From positions 248,001 through 312,000 of the forward strand of contig JBEVXU010000018.1 in the NCBI GenBank assembly GCA_040505895.1: a DNA stretch of 64,000 nt, in the 5' to 3' direction. A program made the translations under genes and the position numbers. The stretch comes from Vondammii sp040505895. GTDB lineage: Bacteria > Pseudomonadota > Gammaproteobacteria > Chromatiales > Chromatiaceae. Below the pieces are notes generated by a model, which saw nothing but the letters and a program-made list of their open reading frames with translations, ran no database searches and was not told the DNA's origin. This document shows, one piece after another, positions 52,066 through 61,679 of this stretch. Position 1 is the stretch's first letter, and every line of letters begins with the position of its first letter.

Positions 52066-53088
52066 TTGAGTTGGGATAAGAATTATCCGAGCCGCACCCA
52101 GCGGCTAATTGCAACTATGCCCCTGCTCGCCAGGGGATGGTCGTATGTGCTGCTCCTGGTTTTCTCTCTCTCCACGGCAACAGCAACTCATAGCGATACT
52201 GACGTACTTATTGTCAGTAGTGCCGACTCTCCAGTCTATCAGTCGGTCATCAGTTCACTGCGTACCCACCTTGCATCACTTTGCACCGGTAATGAGATTA
52301 ACTGCACCCTACCAAAGATCAAGGAAGCAAAACTCAGCAATTGGTCAGAGTCAATCATCGGCATGCACCCCAATGGGGTCATCATCACACTCGGACGTGA
52401 GGCGGCAAAGCAGGTAGCGTTGAGTAAGAAAAAAAACCCTCATGTAATCAATGCACTCATTCCCAAAGCAGCAGTTGATCAATTAAATCTAAATAGATCT
52501 GCTAATCGAAATACGGCAATCTATCTTGATCAGCCCATTAGAAGGCAATTGCATCTTGCTGCCATCGCAAACCCCGGCGATAGGGTTGGCATCCTTTTGG
52601 GACCAACGACTCAACAACTAAAGCCGTTGATTGCGCAGGAGGCAATAAGGCTGGGGATTAAAATCAACTACCAAAATATTCTCAAAGGGGAGACTATTGG
52701 ACCGCTGTTAAAAGACCTTCTGGGCGGCAGTGACATCCTTCTCGCTCTACCCGATCCCCTGATATACAGCCGCAAAAACATCTTCAATATTCTACTATCG
52801 AGCTATCACAGTAAGGTGCCGGTTATCGGTTTCTCGGCCACTTATGTGAAGGCTGGGGCCATTGCCGCAGTCTACTCATCACCCGAGGATATCGGCCATC
52901 ACCTGGCCGACACTATAAACACTATGTATCAGGAGGGAATAGAGCCAACCCTCCATAGTCATCTATCCGAGCACCCCAAGTACTTTAGTGTTGACGTCAA
53001 CAAGAGGGTTAGCAGATCATTGGGAATTAACCTACCCAGCAACAAAGAGATCATAAAAATCCTTTCCGTTAAGGGAGAGATAAAATGA
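52066..53088 (+). CDS. Periplasmic ABC-type substrate-binding protein (PF04392-like)
   Basis: The protein has 340 residues with a signal-like hydrophobic N-terminus (MPLLARGWSYVLLLVFSLST, from about residue 18). The rest resembles ABC_sub_bind proteins: GVIITLGREAAKQVAL, then GDRVGILLGPTTQQLKPLI, then DILLALPDPLIYSRKNIF and the KVPVIGFSATYVKAGAIAAV end. No permease or ATPase is nearby. The TTG at 52066 has AAGGAAG upstream; ATG 52117 is an alternative. It overlaps the following kinase gene by four bases. Confidence 0.78.
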   Translation: MSWDKNYPSRTQRLIATMPLLARGWSYVLLLVFSLSTATATHSDTDVLIVSSADSPVYQSVISSLRTHLASLCTGNEINCTLPKIKEAKLSNWSESIIGMHPNGVIITLGREAAKQVALSKKKNPHVINALIPKAAVDQLNLNRSANRNTAIYLDQPIRRQLHLAAIANPGDRVGILLGPTTQQLKPLIAQEAIRLGIKINYQNILKGETIGPLLKDLLGGSDILLALPDPLIYSRKNIFNILLSSYHSKVPVIGFSATYVKAGAIAAVYSSPEDIGHHLADTINTMYQEGIEPTLHSHLSEHPKYFSVDVNKRVSRSLGINLPSNKEIIKILSVKGEIK

Positions 53089-55853
53089 TATTTCGTAGAC
53101 TGTCACGGATAAAAACGCGGGCGCTGCTACTGAGTCTGGTACCTGCCGCCATCATGGCACTGACACTGACCGTCTACATTATTGATTCACAGCTTAATAA
53201 CCTTGCCAAGCTGTTCGAGGAGCGTGGAAATGCGGTGGCCCAGGAGGCTGCAGCATATTGTGTCTACGGCATTTTCAGTGGTGACCAGAAGATTCTTGAA
53301 TCAAGCTTGCAGGAGATCTCCAAGCGTAAAGATGTTACATCGATACAGGTAATCGATAGTAGTGGTTCAACACTGGTGACGCTCAGGGGCAGGCCGGAAG
53401 AGTCTACAAACCCCACTGACAAAAATATCAATAGACGTTATTTCTCCGCCCCTGTTGTCAGCTATGTCAAATCTCTCAGTATCAGTGACTACCCTGATCA
53501 ACTCTACGACTCGAAAGACGTCAACGAATCGACGGCTATTGGTACCGCAATCATTGAGATAGATAACACCCAATATACCACCCGACAAACAGAGATTATT
53601 CGCAATAGCCTGTTGATCTGTATCAGCGGCCTGTTTTTTACCGCATTGGTGACGAGTTTTCTCAGCCGCAAGATTACCCGTCCACTCTCTCGCCTGACTC
53701 AAGCGGTCATCCGTATGAAGCATGGCGATTTTTCAAAACTTGTACCTGAAGAGTCGAAAGGGGAATTTCGAAGTCTCGAAGAGGGCTTCAATGCCATGGC
53801 AAAAGAGTTACAACACTCGCATGCAATAATGCAATCACAAATAGACCAGGCGACATCAGACCTGGTTGAGACCATGGAAGCGATAGAGGTACAGAACGTC
53901 GAACTCGATCTGGCTCGAAAAAGAGCACTCAAAATCAGTTATGAGAAATCTTCATTTCTGGCCAATATGAGCCACGAAATTAGAACACCAATGAATGGAG
54001 TCATCGGCTTCTCCCGCCTGTTGAAGAAATCCGACCTCTCCCACGAGCAACAGGATCTGGTTGAGACTATTGAGAAATCAGCCTCTTCCCTGCTAAAAAT
54101 CATTAACGGCATCCTTGACTACTCAAAGCTTGAGCATGGTAATTTGGAACCCGATCATGCGCCCTTCAGTACTGTCGACTGCTTTGAAGAGCCTGTAACA
54201 CTATTGGCACCTGCCGCTCATGACAAGATGCTGGAACTGGTGCTACTGATCTACTCTGACGTACCTTCCATGCTGGTTGGCGATGAGGCCAGGATTCGCC
54301 AGGTTCTGGTCAACCTCATTGGTAACGCCATCAAATTCACCCATGAGGGCGAAATTGTCATCCGTGTCATGGTTGAAAATGAGACCGATGAAGAGTGCAC
54401 CCTGCAGTTTTCCGTCACTGATACCGGTATCGGTATTCCAGAGCATGCCCAGCGTGGGCTGTTTCACTCATTCCATCAAGGCAGCAGATCGACCAGTAAA
54501 ATGTATGGCGGCACCGGACTTGGCCTGAGTATCTCCAAAAAGCTGGTCAAATCTATGAATGGCACCATTACACTTGAGAGTAATGAGGGACAGGGTTCAT
54601 CCTTCAATGTAAAACTGAGACTGCAAAAACCAGATGAACCCGAAGCAAGACAAGCACGGCCATTGGCAGGAAAAAGAGGCCTGATTCTAGACGACCACCA
54701 CCTTGCACGCCTATCACTGAAACACAAGTTAACCAGCCTCGGTATGGTGTCATCAGAGAGTGTACACGAGCACTTTCAACCACAGCAGATTGATGACGTT
54801 GATCTGGTTCTTCTCGGCTTCTCAGCAGAGCAACTGGCTATAGGAGATGCCGAGTCCTCTATTCACAAAGTCCGGAATGCAAAGCCAAAGCGCCTTCTTG
54901 TTCTACTAGGCACCTCAGACCGGGAAGTACTTCGTGAGTGCAGAAAAAGTTGGGGTATACAGTGTTTTTCAAAGCCACAAACAAATAAAAATCTCCAAAA
55001 AATAATCAATGCCATTCTCTCTGACTCGACTCCGATTGAGCTACTTGAGTCCAATCCCAACCTCCTACCCTCATTCAGTAACTACCGTTTTCTTGTTGCT
55101 GATGACAACCCAATCAATCTTCAGCTGATCTCAACGATTCTTAAATCGCGCGGCGCAGGGGTGGTGGAGAAGAGCAATGGCCTGGAAACAGTAGAGTATA
55201 TCAAGACACATCCATGCGACCTGATCTTCATGGATATTCATATGCCGGTCATGGATGGAAAAGAGGCAACCCATGAGATCAGAAAATGGGAAGATGGAAA
55301 ACGTCATGTGCCTATTATCGCCCTCACCGCTGATGTGGTATCAAAAAGCAAGGAACAGTTACTTGATATCGGCGTAGATCACTACCTGACAAAGCCAATC
55401 GATGATATCGAGCTATGGAATGTCATTTGTCAACTACTACATGTTGACAGCGTTTTTCAGTCACTGCCGGTTGAGACAAAGAGCCAACCTGAAGAGATCA
55501 GTGGAGGTAATGAACAACTGAAAATATTGCCATCAAGAGATATTGATGCGGCAATGAAAATCGTTGGTGGGCGCAAAGAGCTTGCCGATGAGATGTTTGA
55601 CTGCTTCCTTGAAGAGTTGCCACATATGTTAGCTGAGATCAACCGGCACAATCAGGCGGAAGATTGGCATAATCTTAGGGAAACAGCCCACCGTCTCTGT
55701 GGCTCCTGCGCAGTCTGTGGTGTGCCACGAATACACACCATGATTGCCAGCTTGGAGAACTTGGCTGAAAACAGACAGGCAGAGCAGGCAAACGCCCTGA
55801 TAGTGAAAATCATGAATGAAGCAAAGTTTCTAATGGAGCAGAAGCCCCAGTAG
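53085..55853 (+). CDS. BarA/GacS-like hybrid histidine kinase
   Basis: A membrane-bound hybrid kinase of 922 residues. The N-terminal membrane segment (about 12-30) and a second (about 172-192) flank a periplasmic domain (FEERGNAVAQEAAAYCVYGI onward). Then come a HAMP domain (RPLSRLTQAVIRMKHGDF), the phospho-acceptor His at about 297 in FLANMSHEIRTPMNG, and an ATPase domain with DTGIGIP and GTGLGLSISKKLV. A first receiver domain has lost its Asp (VDLVLLGFSAEQ). A second receiver keeps it near 716 (LIFMDIHMPVMDG). The Hpt domain has His 869 in ETAHRLCGSC. It is a good candidate partner of UvrY. Confidence 0.9.
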   Translation: MIFRRLSRIKTRALLLSLVPAAIMALTLTVYIIDSQLNNLAKLFEERGNAVAQEAAAYCVYGIFSGDQKILESSLQEISKRKDVTSIQVIDSSGSTLVTLRGRPEESTNPTDKNINRRYFSAPVVSYVKSLSISDYPDQLYDSKDVNESTAIGTAIIEIDNTQYTTRQTEIIRNSLLICISGLFFTALVTSFLSRKITRPLSRLTQAVIRMKHGDFSKLVPEESKGEFRSLEEGFNAMAKELQHSHAIMQSQIDQATSDLVETMEAIEVQNVELDLARKRALKISYEKSSFLANMSHEIRTPMNGVIGFSRLLKKSDLSHEQQDLVETIEKSASSLLKIINGILDYSKLEHGNLEPDHAPFSTVDCFEEPVTLLAPAAHDKMLELVLLIYSDVPSMLVGDEARIRQVLVNLIGNAIKFTHEGEIVIRVMVENETDEECTLQFSVTDTGIGIPEHAQRGLFHSFHQGSRSTSKMYGGTGLGLSISKKLVKSMNGTITLESNEGQGSSFNVKLRLQKPDEPEARQARPLAGKRGLILDDHHLARLSLKHKLTSLGMVSSESVHEHFQPQQIDDVDLVLLGFSAEQLAIGDAESSIHKVRNAKPKRLLVLLGTSDREVLRECRKSWGIQCFSKPQTNKNLQKIINAILSDSTPIELLESNPNLLPSFSNYRFLVADDNPINLQLISTILKSRGAGVVEKSNGLETVEYIKTHPCDLIFMDIHMPVMDGKEATHEIRKWEDGKRHVPIIALTADVVSKSKEQLLDIGVDHYLTKPIDDIELWNVICQLLHVDSVFQSLPVETKSQPEEISGGNEQLKILPSRDIDAAMKIVGGRKELADEMFDCFLEELPHMLAEINRHNQAEDWHNLRETAHRLCGSCAVCGVPRIHTMIASLENLAENRQAEQANALIVKIMNEAKFLMEQKPQ

Positions 55854-55934
55854 AACCGGCAACACTTATCCAGAAATATACAATCGGGATGCTGAGATCA
55901 CAGGCTACTCGTTCGAACGATATTAAATGGTGCT

Positions 55935-56000
55935 TGTAGGAGCGAACTTGTTCGCGATGAGCACCATGGCATCTTCTTCGCGAACAAGTTCGCTCCTACA
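55935..56000. repeat. REP-like palindrome, copy 2
   Basis: Perfect 23-base arms of the same sequence as copy 1, extended by one T at the outer end, flank a 20-base centre. It lies in the convergent gap between the hybrid kinase and the hydrogenase large subunit. Confidence 0.8.
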
Positions 56001-56048
56001 CGGCTCTACATGATTATTGTGCATAGCCGGCTCCACTAATATACCCGA

Positions 56049-57788
56049 CTACACCCCGCAACTCTCCCCCGTCACCTGCACTTTAATCAGCTCCTCACCA
56101 TTTTCATCAGAGAGGTGAACAGCACAAGCAATGCAGGGATCAAAGCTGTGGATGGTACGCAGAATCTCCAATGGCTGTTTCGGGTCGTGGAGTTTGTGAT
56201 TATCTTGCAATGCCGCCTCGTAGGCGCCGGGAACGCCCTTGGCATCTCTAGGTCCGGCATTCCATGTTGATGGTACCACTGCCTGATAGTTGGCGATTTT
56301 GCCATCCTTGATCACTACCCAGTGTCCCAGTGCACCGCGTGGAGCCTCCATATAGCCGGCACCCTGACACTCGCTGGGCCAGCTACTGGGATCCCATAGT
56401 GTCTCGTTGAAGGTTTTGCTGTCTCCCGCTTTAATATTGGCTACCAGATCGTCGAACCACCCCTGCATGCCATCTGCCAGTATTTTGGTTTCGAGGGTAC
56501 GGGCGGCGGTGCGGCCAAGCGTTGAGAAGAGCGCCTCTACCGGCACATCGAGTTTACCCAAGGCGTATTTGGCCAGTTCTACAGTCGGCTCATGTCCTTT
56601 TGCATAGAGGAGCAGCACCCGTGCCAAAGGACCAACCTCCATCGAATGATTCTTCCAGCGTGGTGACTTCAGCCAGGAGTAGGCATCCTCAACATCGAGG
56701 TGCTTGTAGGGCGGTGTCGGACCGGTGTAGTTAAGGTTGGTCTCACCATCGTAGGGGTGCAACCCTGCTTCGTTACCGTCGTCATAGTCGTACCAGGAGT
56801 GGGCCACATACTCTTGGATCTGCCCCGGATCATGAACATCGATATCATGCACCGTACTGAGGTCACGATTGAGAATCGCACCAGCGGGGAAGAGGTAGCT
56901 TGAAGGATCACTCATACTGGTGGCCGGCAGGTCTCCATAGCACATGAAGTTGCCCAGCCCCTCTCCTCTCTTGAACCAATCCTTGTAGAAGGAGGCCACC
57001 GCCAGGGTATCGGGTACGTAAACCTGATCGACAAAGGTGCGCATCTCGTTGATCACATCCTGAACCTGCATCAGTTTCTTGGTGTTAATTGCAGAGTCAG
57101 AATTGAGATCGATAGGCGATGCCACACCACCTACCAGGAAATTGGGGTGCGGACTCTTGCCACCGAAGATGGTATGCAGTTTTGCCACATCTCGCTGCCA
57201 GGTAAGCGCTTCGAGATAGTGAGCCACCGCCATCAAATTAGCCTCAGGAGGCAGTTTGTAGGCTGGGTGACCCCAGTAGCCATTGGCAAAGATGCCAAGC
57301 TGCCCGCCATCTACAAATCCTTTCAGCTTCTTCTTCATATCAGAGAAGTAGCCCGGGGAGGACTTGGGCCAGCTACTGATAGACTGCGCCAGCTCCGAGG
57401 TCTTTTTCGGATCGGCACTGAGGGCCGAAACCACATCCACCCAATCGAGGGCATGCAGATGGTAGAAGTGCATCACATGGTCATGAATGTACTGGGCACC
57501 GATCATCAGGTTGCGGATCAGCTGAGCATTTTTCGGGATCTCGTATTTGAGAGCATCTTCCACTGCTCGAATTGACGCCATACCGTGTACCAGTGTGCAG
57601 ACACCGCATATACGCTGGGTGTAGGCCCAGGCATCACGGGGATCACGACCCTTTAGGATGGTCTCTATACCCCTCACCATGGTGCCGGAAGAGTAGGCTT
57701 TGCCGATACTGTCCCCTTCCATTTGCGCCTCTATGCGCAGATGCCCCTCGATGCGTGTGATCGGATCAACAACGATGCGTTCACTCAT
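56049..57788 (-). CDS. hynL: [NiFe] hydrogenase large subunit (Isp-type, group 1e-like)
   Basis: This subunit holds the NiFe active site that splits or forms hydrogen. From ATG 57788 (GGAGAGG upstream) it has 579 residues. The N-terminal L1 motif is RIEGHLRIEAQMEG, the L2 motif RICGVCTLVHGMAS carries two metal-binding Cys, and the C-terminal motif DPCIACAVH carries the other two. The 21 residues after this His (LSDENGEELIK...) are removed by a maturation protease, so the enzyme should be processed. The order hynS-isp1-isp2-hynL is that of Thiocapsa and Allochromatium. Confidence 0.95.
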   Translation of the reverse strand: MSERIVVDPITRIEGHLRIEAQMEGDSIGKAYSSGTMVRGIETILKGRDPRDAWAYTQRICGVCTLVHGMASIRAVEDALKYEIPKNAQLIRNLMIGAQYIHDHVMHFYHLHALDWVDVVSALSADPKKTSELAQSISSWPKSSPGYFSDMKKKLKGFVDGGQLGIFANGYWGHPAYKLPPEANLMAVAHYLEALTWQRDVAKLHTIFGGKSPHPNFLVGGVASPIDLNSDSAINTKKLMQVQDVINEMRTFVDQVYVPDTLAVASFYKDWFKRGEGLGNFMCYGDLPATSMSDPSSYLFPAGAILNRDLSTVHDIDVHDPGQIQEYVAHSWYDYDDGNEAGLHPYDGETNLNYTGPTPPYKHLDVEDAYSWLKSPRWKNHSMEVGPLARVLLLYAKGHEPTVELAKYALGKLDVPVEALFSTLGRTAARTLETKILADGMQGWFDDLVANIKAGDSKTFNETLWDPSSWPSECQGAGYMEAPRGALGHWVVIKDGKIANYQAVVPSTWNAGPRDAKGVPGAYEAALQDNHKLHDPKQPLEILRTIHSFDPCIACAVHLSDENGEELIKVQVTGESCGV

Positions 57789-57881
57789 AACAGCCTCTCC
57801 AGTTATCATCCGCCCCCGATGTCAAACCAGTTCGATGGGCAAAGGTATTTATTAGTCTCTTTGTAAGTATACCGGGTGTTA

Positions 57882-59156
57882 TCACCCTTCCTCTTCATCT
57901 ACCACCAGATGGTCAGCCACCAGCTCGGTAAGGCCAAGCACAGGCATATCCACGCTGTACTCTTCCAGCCCCTCCTCGATCACCAACCGACAGTTGGCAC
58001 AGGCGGTCACCAGGGTATTCGCCCCGGTATCTTCTATCTGGCTCTTCTTACGCCTGAACACCTGAATACGCAGCTCATCGGCATCCTCATTACTGGAGAC
58101 ACCGCCACCGCCGCCGCAACACCAATTCCACTTGCCGTGGTCGGCCATTTCAACAAAGTTGCTGGTGACCATCTTCATCAAGTTGCGTGGAGACTCAACC
58201 ACACCGCCTTTACGCACGATGGAGCAGGGATCGTGGAAGGTCATCCTATCCTTCTCCAGCCCTTCGGTTTTAATCCGCCCGGTTTTGCGCAGTTCATCTA
58301 ACAGCTCGAGGATATGGATCACCTTAAATGGATAGGGGCGCCCCACCAGATTGGGTCCTTCCCAGCGAATAGCGGTATAGGCATGACCACACTCCGGGCT
58401 GATCACATACTTCACCTTCAACTTATCCGCTACATCAACAATACGCTCCACCAGCTCCCGGGCGATATCGCTCGATCCAATCTGGATACCTGAATTGGTC
58501 GCCTCAAACGCCTCCGATGCCAGAGTCCAGCTCACCCCCGCCTGCTTAAATATCTTGCCTAGCGCGGCGATATATTCAGGGAAATTCATGATCTCCATAG
58601 ATGAGAGCAGCGCCATATAGTCGGCGCCTTCCACATCCACAGGAATAGAGAGGCCGGTATCAGCCTCAATATGGCGGATCTGCGCCCTAAGCGCTTTGAT
58701 AGTCACCCCCATGGGGCTGCCAATATTTACCGCACGGGTGGCGGCACCCTTGACGCCATCAGGCGCATTACCCGAGGCCACCATCCCTTCCCTCGCCTTG
58801 CGAATCATATAGGTGATGTCGTTGCCCACCGGACAAACCATCGAGCAGCGTCCACAGAGGGTGCAGCTGTCGTAGAGCAGCTCCTGCCACTCTTCAAGCA
58901 TCGCATCCGTCACCGGTTGCTCCATGCCCAGCACCCGCTTGATCTTTCCTACCAGGGTGTACTCCTGCTCCCATATCCTGCGCATCGGTTCCAGTTTGTG
59001 GATCGGCGTATATTTTGGATCACCGGTCTCGGTATAGAAGAGGCAGGCCTCGGCACACATGCCACAGCTGACACAGCTTGAGAAGAACGTAGCCGTCGGG
59101 GCATCGATCTGCTCTCTAAAGGCATTCAGTCCGCGTTCCAGTGTCGCCTTACTCAT
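57882..59156 (-). CDS. isp2: HdrD-like iron-sulfur protein Isp2
   Basis: Isp2 resembles subunit D of heterodisulfide reductase and is thought to pass electrons between the hydrogenase and the membrane or sulfur metabolism. It has 424 residues. Two [4Fe-4S] motifs are visible in CVSCGMCAEACLF and CTLCGRCSMVCPVG. Two CCG-type domains follow: HDPCSIVRKGGV with NWCCGGGGG, and a Cys-rich CANCRLVIEEGL. It overlaps isp1 by four bases and is 93 bases before hynL. Confidence 0.93.
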   Translation of the reverse strand: MSKATLERGLNAFREQIDAPTATFFSSCVSCGMCAEACLFYTETGDPKYTPIHKLEPMRRIWEQEYTLVGKIKRVLGMEQPVTDAMLEEWQELLYDSCTLCGRCSMVCPVGNDITYMIRKAREGMVASGNAPDGVKGAATRAVNIGSPMGVTIKALRAQIRHIEADTGLSIPVDVEGADYMALLSSMEIMNFPEYIAALGKIFKQAGVSWTLASEAFEATNSGIQIGSSDIARELVERIVDVADKLKVKYVISPECGHAYTAIRWEGPNLVGRPYPFKVIHILELLDELRKTGRIKTEGLEKDRMTFHDPCSIVRKGGVVESPRNLMKMVTSNFVEMADHGKWNWCCGGGGGVSSNEDADELRIQVFRRKKSQIEDTGANTLVTACANCRLVIEEGLEEYSVDMPVLGLTELVADHLVVDEEEG

Positions 59157-59815
59157 GACTCAACCCCCCTGCGACCACTCATGGCACCGTTGTACCAGCG
59201 TGCAAGAAACAGTGTAAAAGCGTGCGTCAGCTTAGTGAATGGGAACACCACCAGCAGAATTTCAACACTCAAAAGATGGAGCCCCAATGCCAGTGGATAG
59301 GGATCAATCATCTGATGGTAGGCGATATAACCAGTCAGTAGTGGCAAGAAAGTCACCAGCCACACCAGCCAGTCCTCTTTGGTGGTGATCATCCTCATCA
59401 CCGGGTTGGTTATTCTGTGCCAAAGCATCGCCAGCAAGCCTGTGATTGCCAACACCGTCGCCGCATCAATGATGTAGTTGGGCAGCCCCGGCCAGGTAAT
59501 ACCAAAGGTTTCGCCAAACAGCTCAATATGAGGAACAAAGAAGAGCAGACTGATCAACAATCCGATATGAAAAACATAACCACCGATCACTGTCAGTGGT
59601 TGACGCTTAAAAGTACCGGACTCGGGAATCATACGGGTCAAAATCGTCTTCATTCCCGGACCGAACTCCTCTCCCCTAGGCTCAGCCAAATTGATCTTAC
59701 GACCCAGCGAGATAATCTCGAAAAGCCGTAGCAGGATGCCAATGACAAATACCGTCACCGCCAGATCAAAGCCGGTACCGCGCATCCACAACAGAAAGTC
59801 GATCGACTCACTCAT
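59153..59815 (-). CDS. isp1: Cytochrome b-type membrane protein Isp1
   Basis: Isp1 is a haem-b membrane protein related to NarI/DsrM that links the hydrogenase to the quinone pool. It has 220 residues and about five membrane segments. Candidate haem ligands are His in GGYVFHIGLLISLL and in LMLWHRITNPVMR-type and LGLHLLSVEILLVVFPFTKL positions. It overlaps hynS (four bases) and isp2 (four bases), so the four structural genes are tightly coupled. Confidence 0.9.
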   Translation of the reverse strand: MSESIDFLLWMRGTGFDLAVTVFVIGILLRLFEIISLGRKINLAEPRGEEFGPGMKTILTRMIPESGTFKRQPLTVIGGYVFHIGLLISLLFFVPHIELFGETFGITWPGLPNYIIDAATVLAITGLLAMLWHRITNPVMRMITTKEDWLVWLVTFLPLLTGYIAYHQMIDPYPLALGLHLLSVEILLVVFPFTKLTHAFTLFLARWYNGAMSGRRGVES

Positions 59816-60903
59816 GATGATTTCTCCAGATCATCGACCGTAACCACTCCATGCTCTTCCGCCGCCCGTTTCTTCGCCTTGCTATTGAGGCTTGCCGCCG
59901 CCGCACCAAGGGCAAGACCGGCAGCTGCACTGTAAGCAACGTTCCGTGAAATATCACCTGTTGGAATCGACAGAGCGTTGTAGAAACCGCCGGCATCCCA
60001 GAAGTTGGGCTCAGAACAACCCAGGCAGCCGTGACCGGACTCTACCGGCCAGCTGGTTCCCTGGTTCCATTTTACCGTGGCACAGGCGTTATAGGTCATC
60101 GGCCCCTTACAGCCCAGCTTATAGAGACACCAGCCGGCTTTAGCCCCTTCATCATCAAAGGTTTCGGCAAACAACCCCTTATCGTAGAAGGGTCGGCGAT
60201 AACAGCGGTCGTGAATGCTCTGGCCGTAAAACACCTTCGGCCTGCTGTATTCATCCAGTTCGGGAAGGGAGCCAAAGGTAAGGTAGTGCGCCAGAACACC
60301 GGTGATTACCACTGGAATTGGCGGACAACCGGAGACATTGATGATCGGTTTATCTTTGATAATATCAGAGACTGACACCGCTCCGGTTGGGTTGGGGTCT
60401 GCCTTGGGCAGGCCACCGAATGAAGCACAGGTACCGACAGCAATAATCGCCGCTGCACCGGCCGCCGCCTCTTTCAACATATCCAGATTACTGATACCGG
60501 CAATGGTTGAGTAACCGGGATTACCCAGTGGAATAGAGCCATCCACTACCAACAGATACTTACCCATATTGGCGTGCATGGCGTCCTCACGGGCCTTTTC
60601 AGCGGCGTCTCCCGCCGCTACCTGGAGGGTGTGGTGGTAATCAAGGGAGATGTAATCAAAGATCAGACTCTCGACCGTGGGAGCATGGCTGCGGGTAAGT
60701 GACTCGGTGCAACCGGTACACTCCTGAAATGAGAGCCAGATAACCGAAGGCCGCGTTGCCTTTTCAAGGGCGGCGGCAATGACCGGCATCATGGTCGGAG
60801 GTAAGGCCATCAATGAAGCGGTTGCTGTACAGAACTTGAGAAAACCGCGTCTCGATACCCCATTTTCCCTCAGGCTGTCGCCCAATGTTTTGGTATCCGT
60901 CAT
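59812..60903 (-). CDS. hynS: [NiFe] hydrogenase small subunit
   Basis: The small subunit carries the iron-sulfur chain. It has 363 residues and a Tat signal (SRRGFLKFCTATASLMAL) for export of the folded dimer. The proximal-cluster motif is LSFQECTGCTESLTR. Further ligands are in VGTCASFGGLPKA and VSGCPPIPVV, with the His/Cys ligands at HDRCYRRPFYDKG and KLGCKGPMTYNACATVKWN. A third group is HGCLGCSEPNFWD. A hydrophobic stretch near the C-terminus (YSAAAGLALGAAAASL) may anchor it to the membrane. It is upstream of isp1. Confidence 0.95.
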   Translation of the reverse strand: MTDTKTLGDSLRENGVSRRGFLKFCTATASLMALPPTMMPVIAAALEKATRPSVIWLSFQECTGCTESLTRSHAPTVESLIFDYISLDYHHTLQVAAGDAAEKAREDAMHANMGKYLLVVDGSIPLGNPGYSTIAGISNLDMLKEAAAGAAAIIAVGTCASFGGLPKADPNPTGAVSVSDIIKDKPIINVSGCPPIPVVITGVLAHYLTFGSLPELDEYSRPKVFYGQSIHDRCYRRPFYDKGLFAETFDDEGAKAGWCLYKLGCKGPMTYNACATVKWNQGTSWPVESGHGCLGCSEPNFWDAGGFYNALSIPTGDISRNVAYSAAAGLALGAAAASLNSKAKKRAAEEHGVVTVDDLEKSS

Positions 60904-60941
60904 GCTACCTCCCTCGTAAAGTTATGTTCTGATACTTATGA

Positions 60942-61385
60942 CTACTCAATTAAGTCCTCAACCAAACGCTCCAGGCTGTCGCTGACATCCTCCTGCCGGG
61001 AGCATAAGATATCGGGAATTCGGGTGATTTCAATCTGGAGGGCGATACGTTCATCATCTGGATTTCTATGATCCAGCAACCACACACCCGGGTAACCGGT
61101 TTCGGTCACTGTGGTCTCCCCCAATGCATTGAGTGTAGCCACAATCTCGCCCTTTCCAAGCACAGAGAGCAGCCGCTCCTCATCACCGGGACCAAAGGGG
61201 ATTGCGCGCAGATCGATCACCGTTGTTTCATCACACTCCAACAGTCGCTGCAGTGCGTGGTGTATTTCATGAAGAATTGGAAGCGCGTTTCCTACTGCCC
61301 TTGCAGTAGTGGCGGGGGAACTAACAGTGATAGGAATATCGTCCAGTAAATTCATATGCTGACCATTGCTTTCATTACTGAGCAT
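60942..61385 (-). CDS. HupH/HyaF-like hydrogenase expression protein
   Basis: HupH-type proteins assist maturation of exported uptake hydrogenases, probably of the small subunit. From ATG 61385 (AGGG five bases upstream) it has 147 residues; an inner ATG at 61355 is also possible. Family-like stretches are LLEIxHALxRLL-type (ILHEIHHALQRLLE), IPFGPGDEERLLSVLGKGEI and TETGYPGVWLLDHRN. It is shorter than full-length HupH and seems to hold one domain only. The inverted repeat CTGACacagGTCAG-type at 61408-61421, 22 bases upstream, could be an operator. Confidence 0.75.
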   Translation of the reverse strand: MLSNESNGQHMNLLDDIPITVSSPATTARAVGNALPILHEIHHALQRLLECDETTVIDLRAIPFGPGDEERLLSVLGKGEIVATLNALGETTVTETGYPGVWLLDHRNPDDERIALQIEITRIPDILCSRQEDVSDSLERLVEDLIE

Positions 61386-61552
61386 ATACCCTGTTGGGAA
61401 TTTTTTGCTGACACAGGTCAGTTTATATTGGCTTTTTAGTGGATACTAAAACATTACTATTCATTGGGCTTATAGGGGCCGATTTTCCGGCATGGATTTA
61501 CCTGACTTATGGACAATAACCCTGAAAACCCTCTCGATGGAAGCAATGCACT

Positions 61553-61615
61553 TGCAGGAGCGAACTTGTTCACGATTGGCTCCGAGCTATGTTCTTCGCG
61601 AACAAGTTCGCTTCA
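61553..61615. repeat. REP-like palindrome, copy 3 (degenerate)
   Basis: The arms have the same core (GAGCGAACTTGTTC and its complement) with a few changes in the outer bases and at one inner position. It fills part of the 294-base gap between the HupH-like gene and the protease gene, both on the minus strand. Confidence 0.7.
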
Positions 61616-61679
61616 ATCGACTTCAGAATTATTGTGCAGAGCCTTTAAAATCATCTCCGCTGAAGACTGATTGCCGTAC

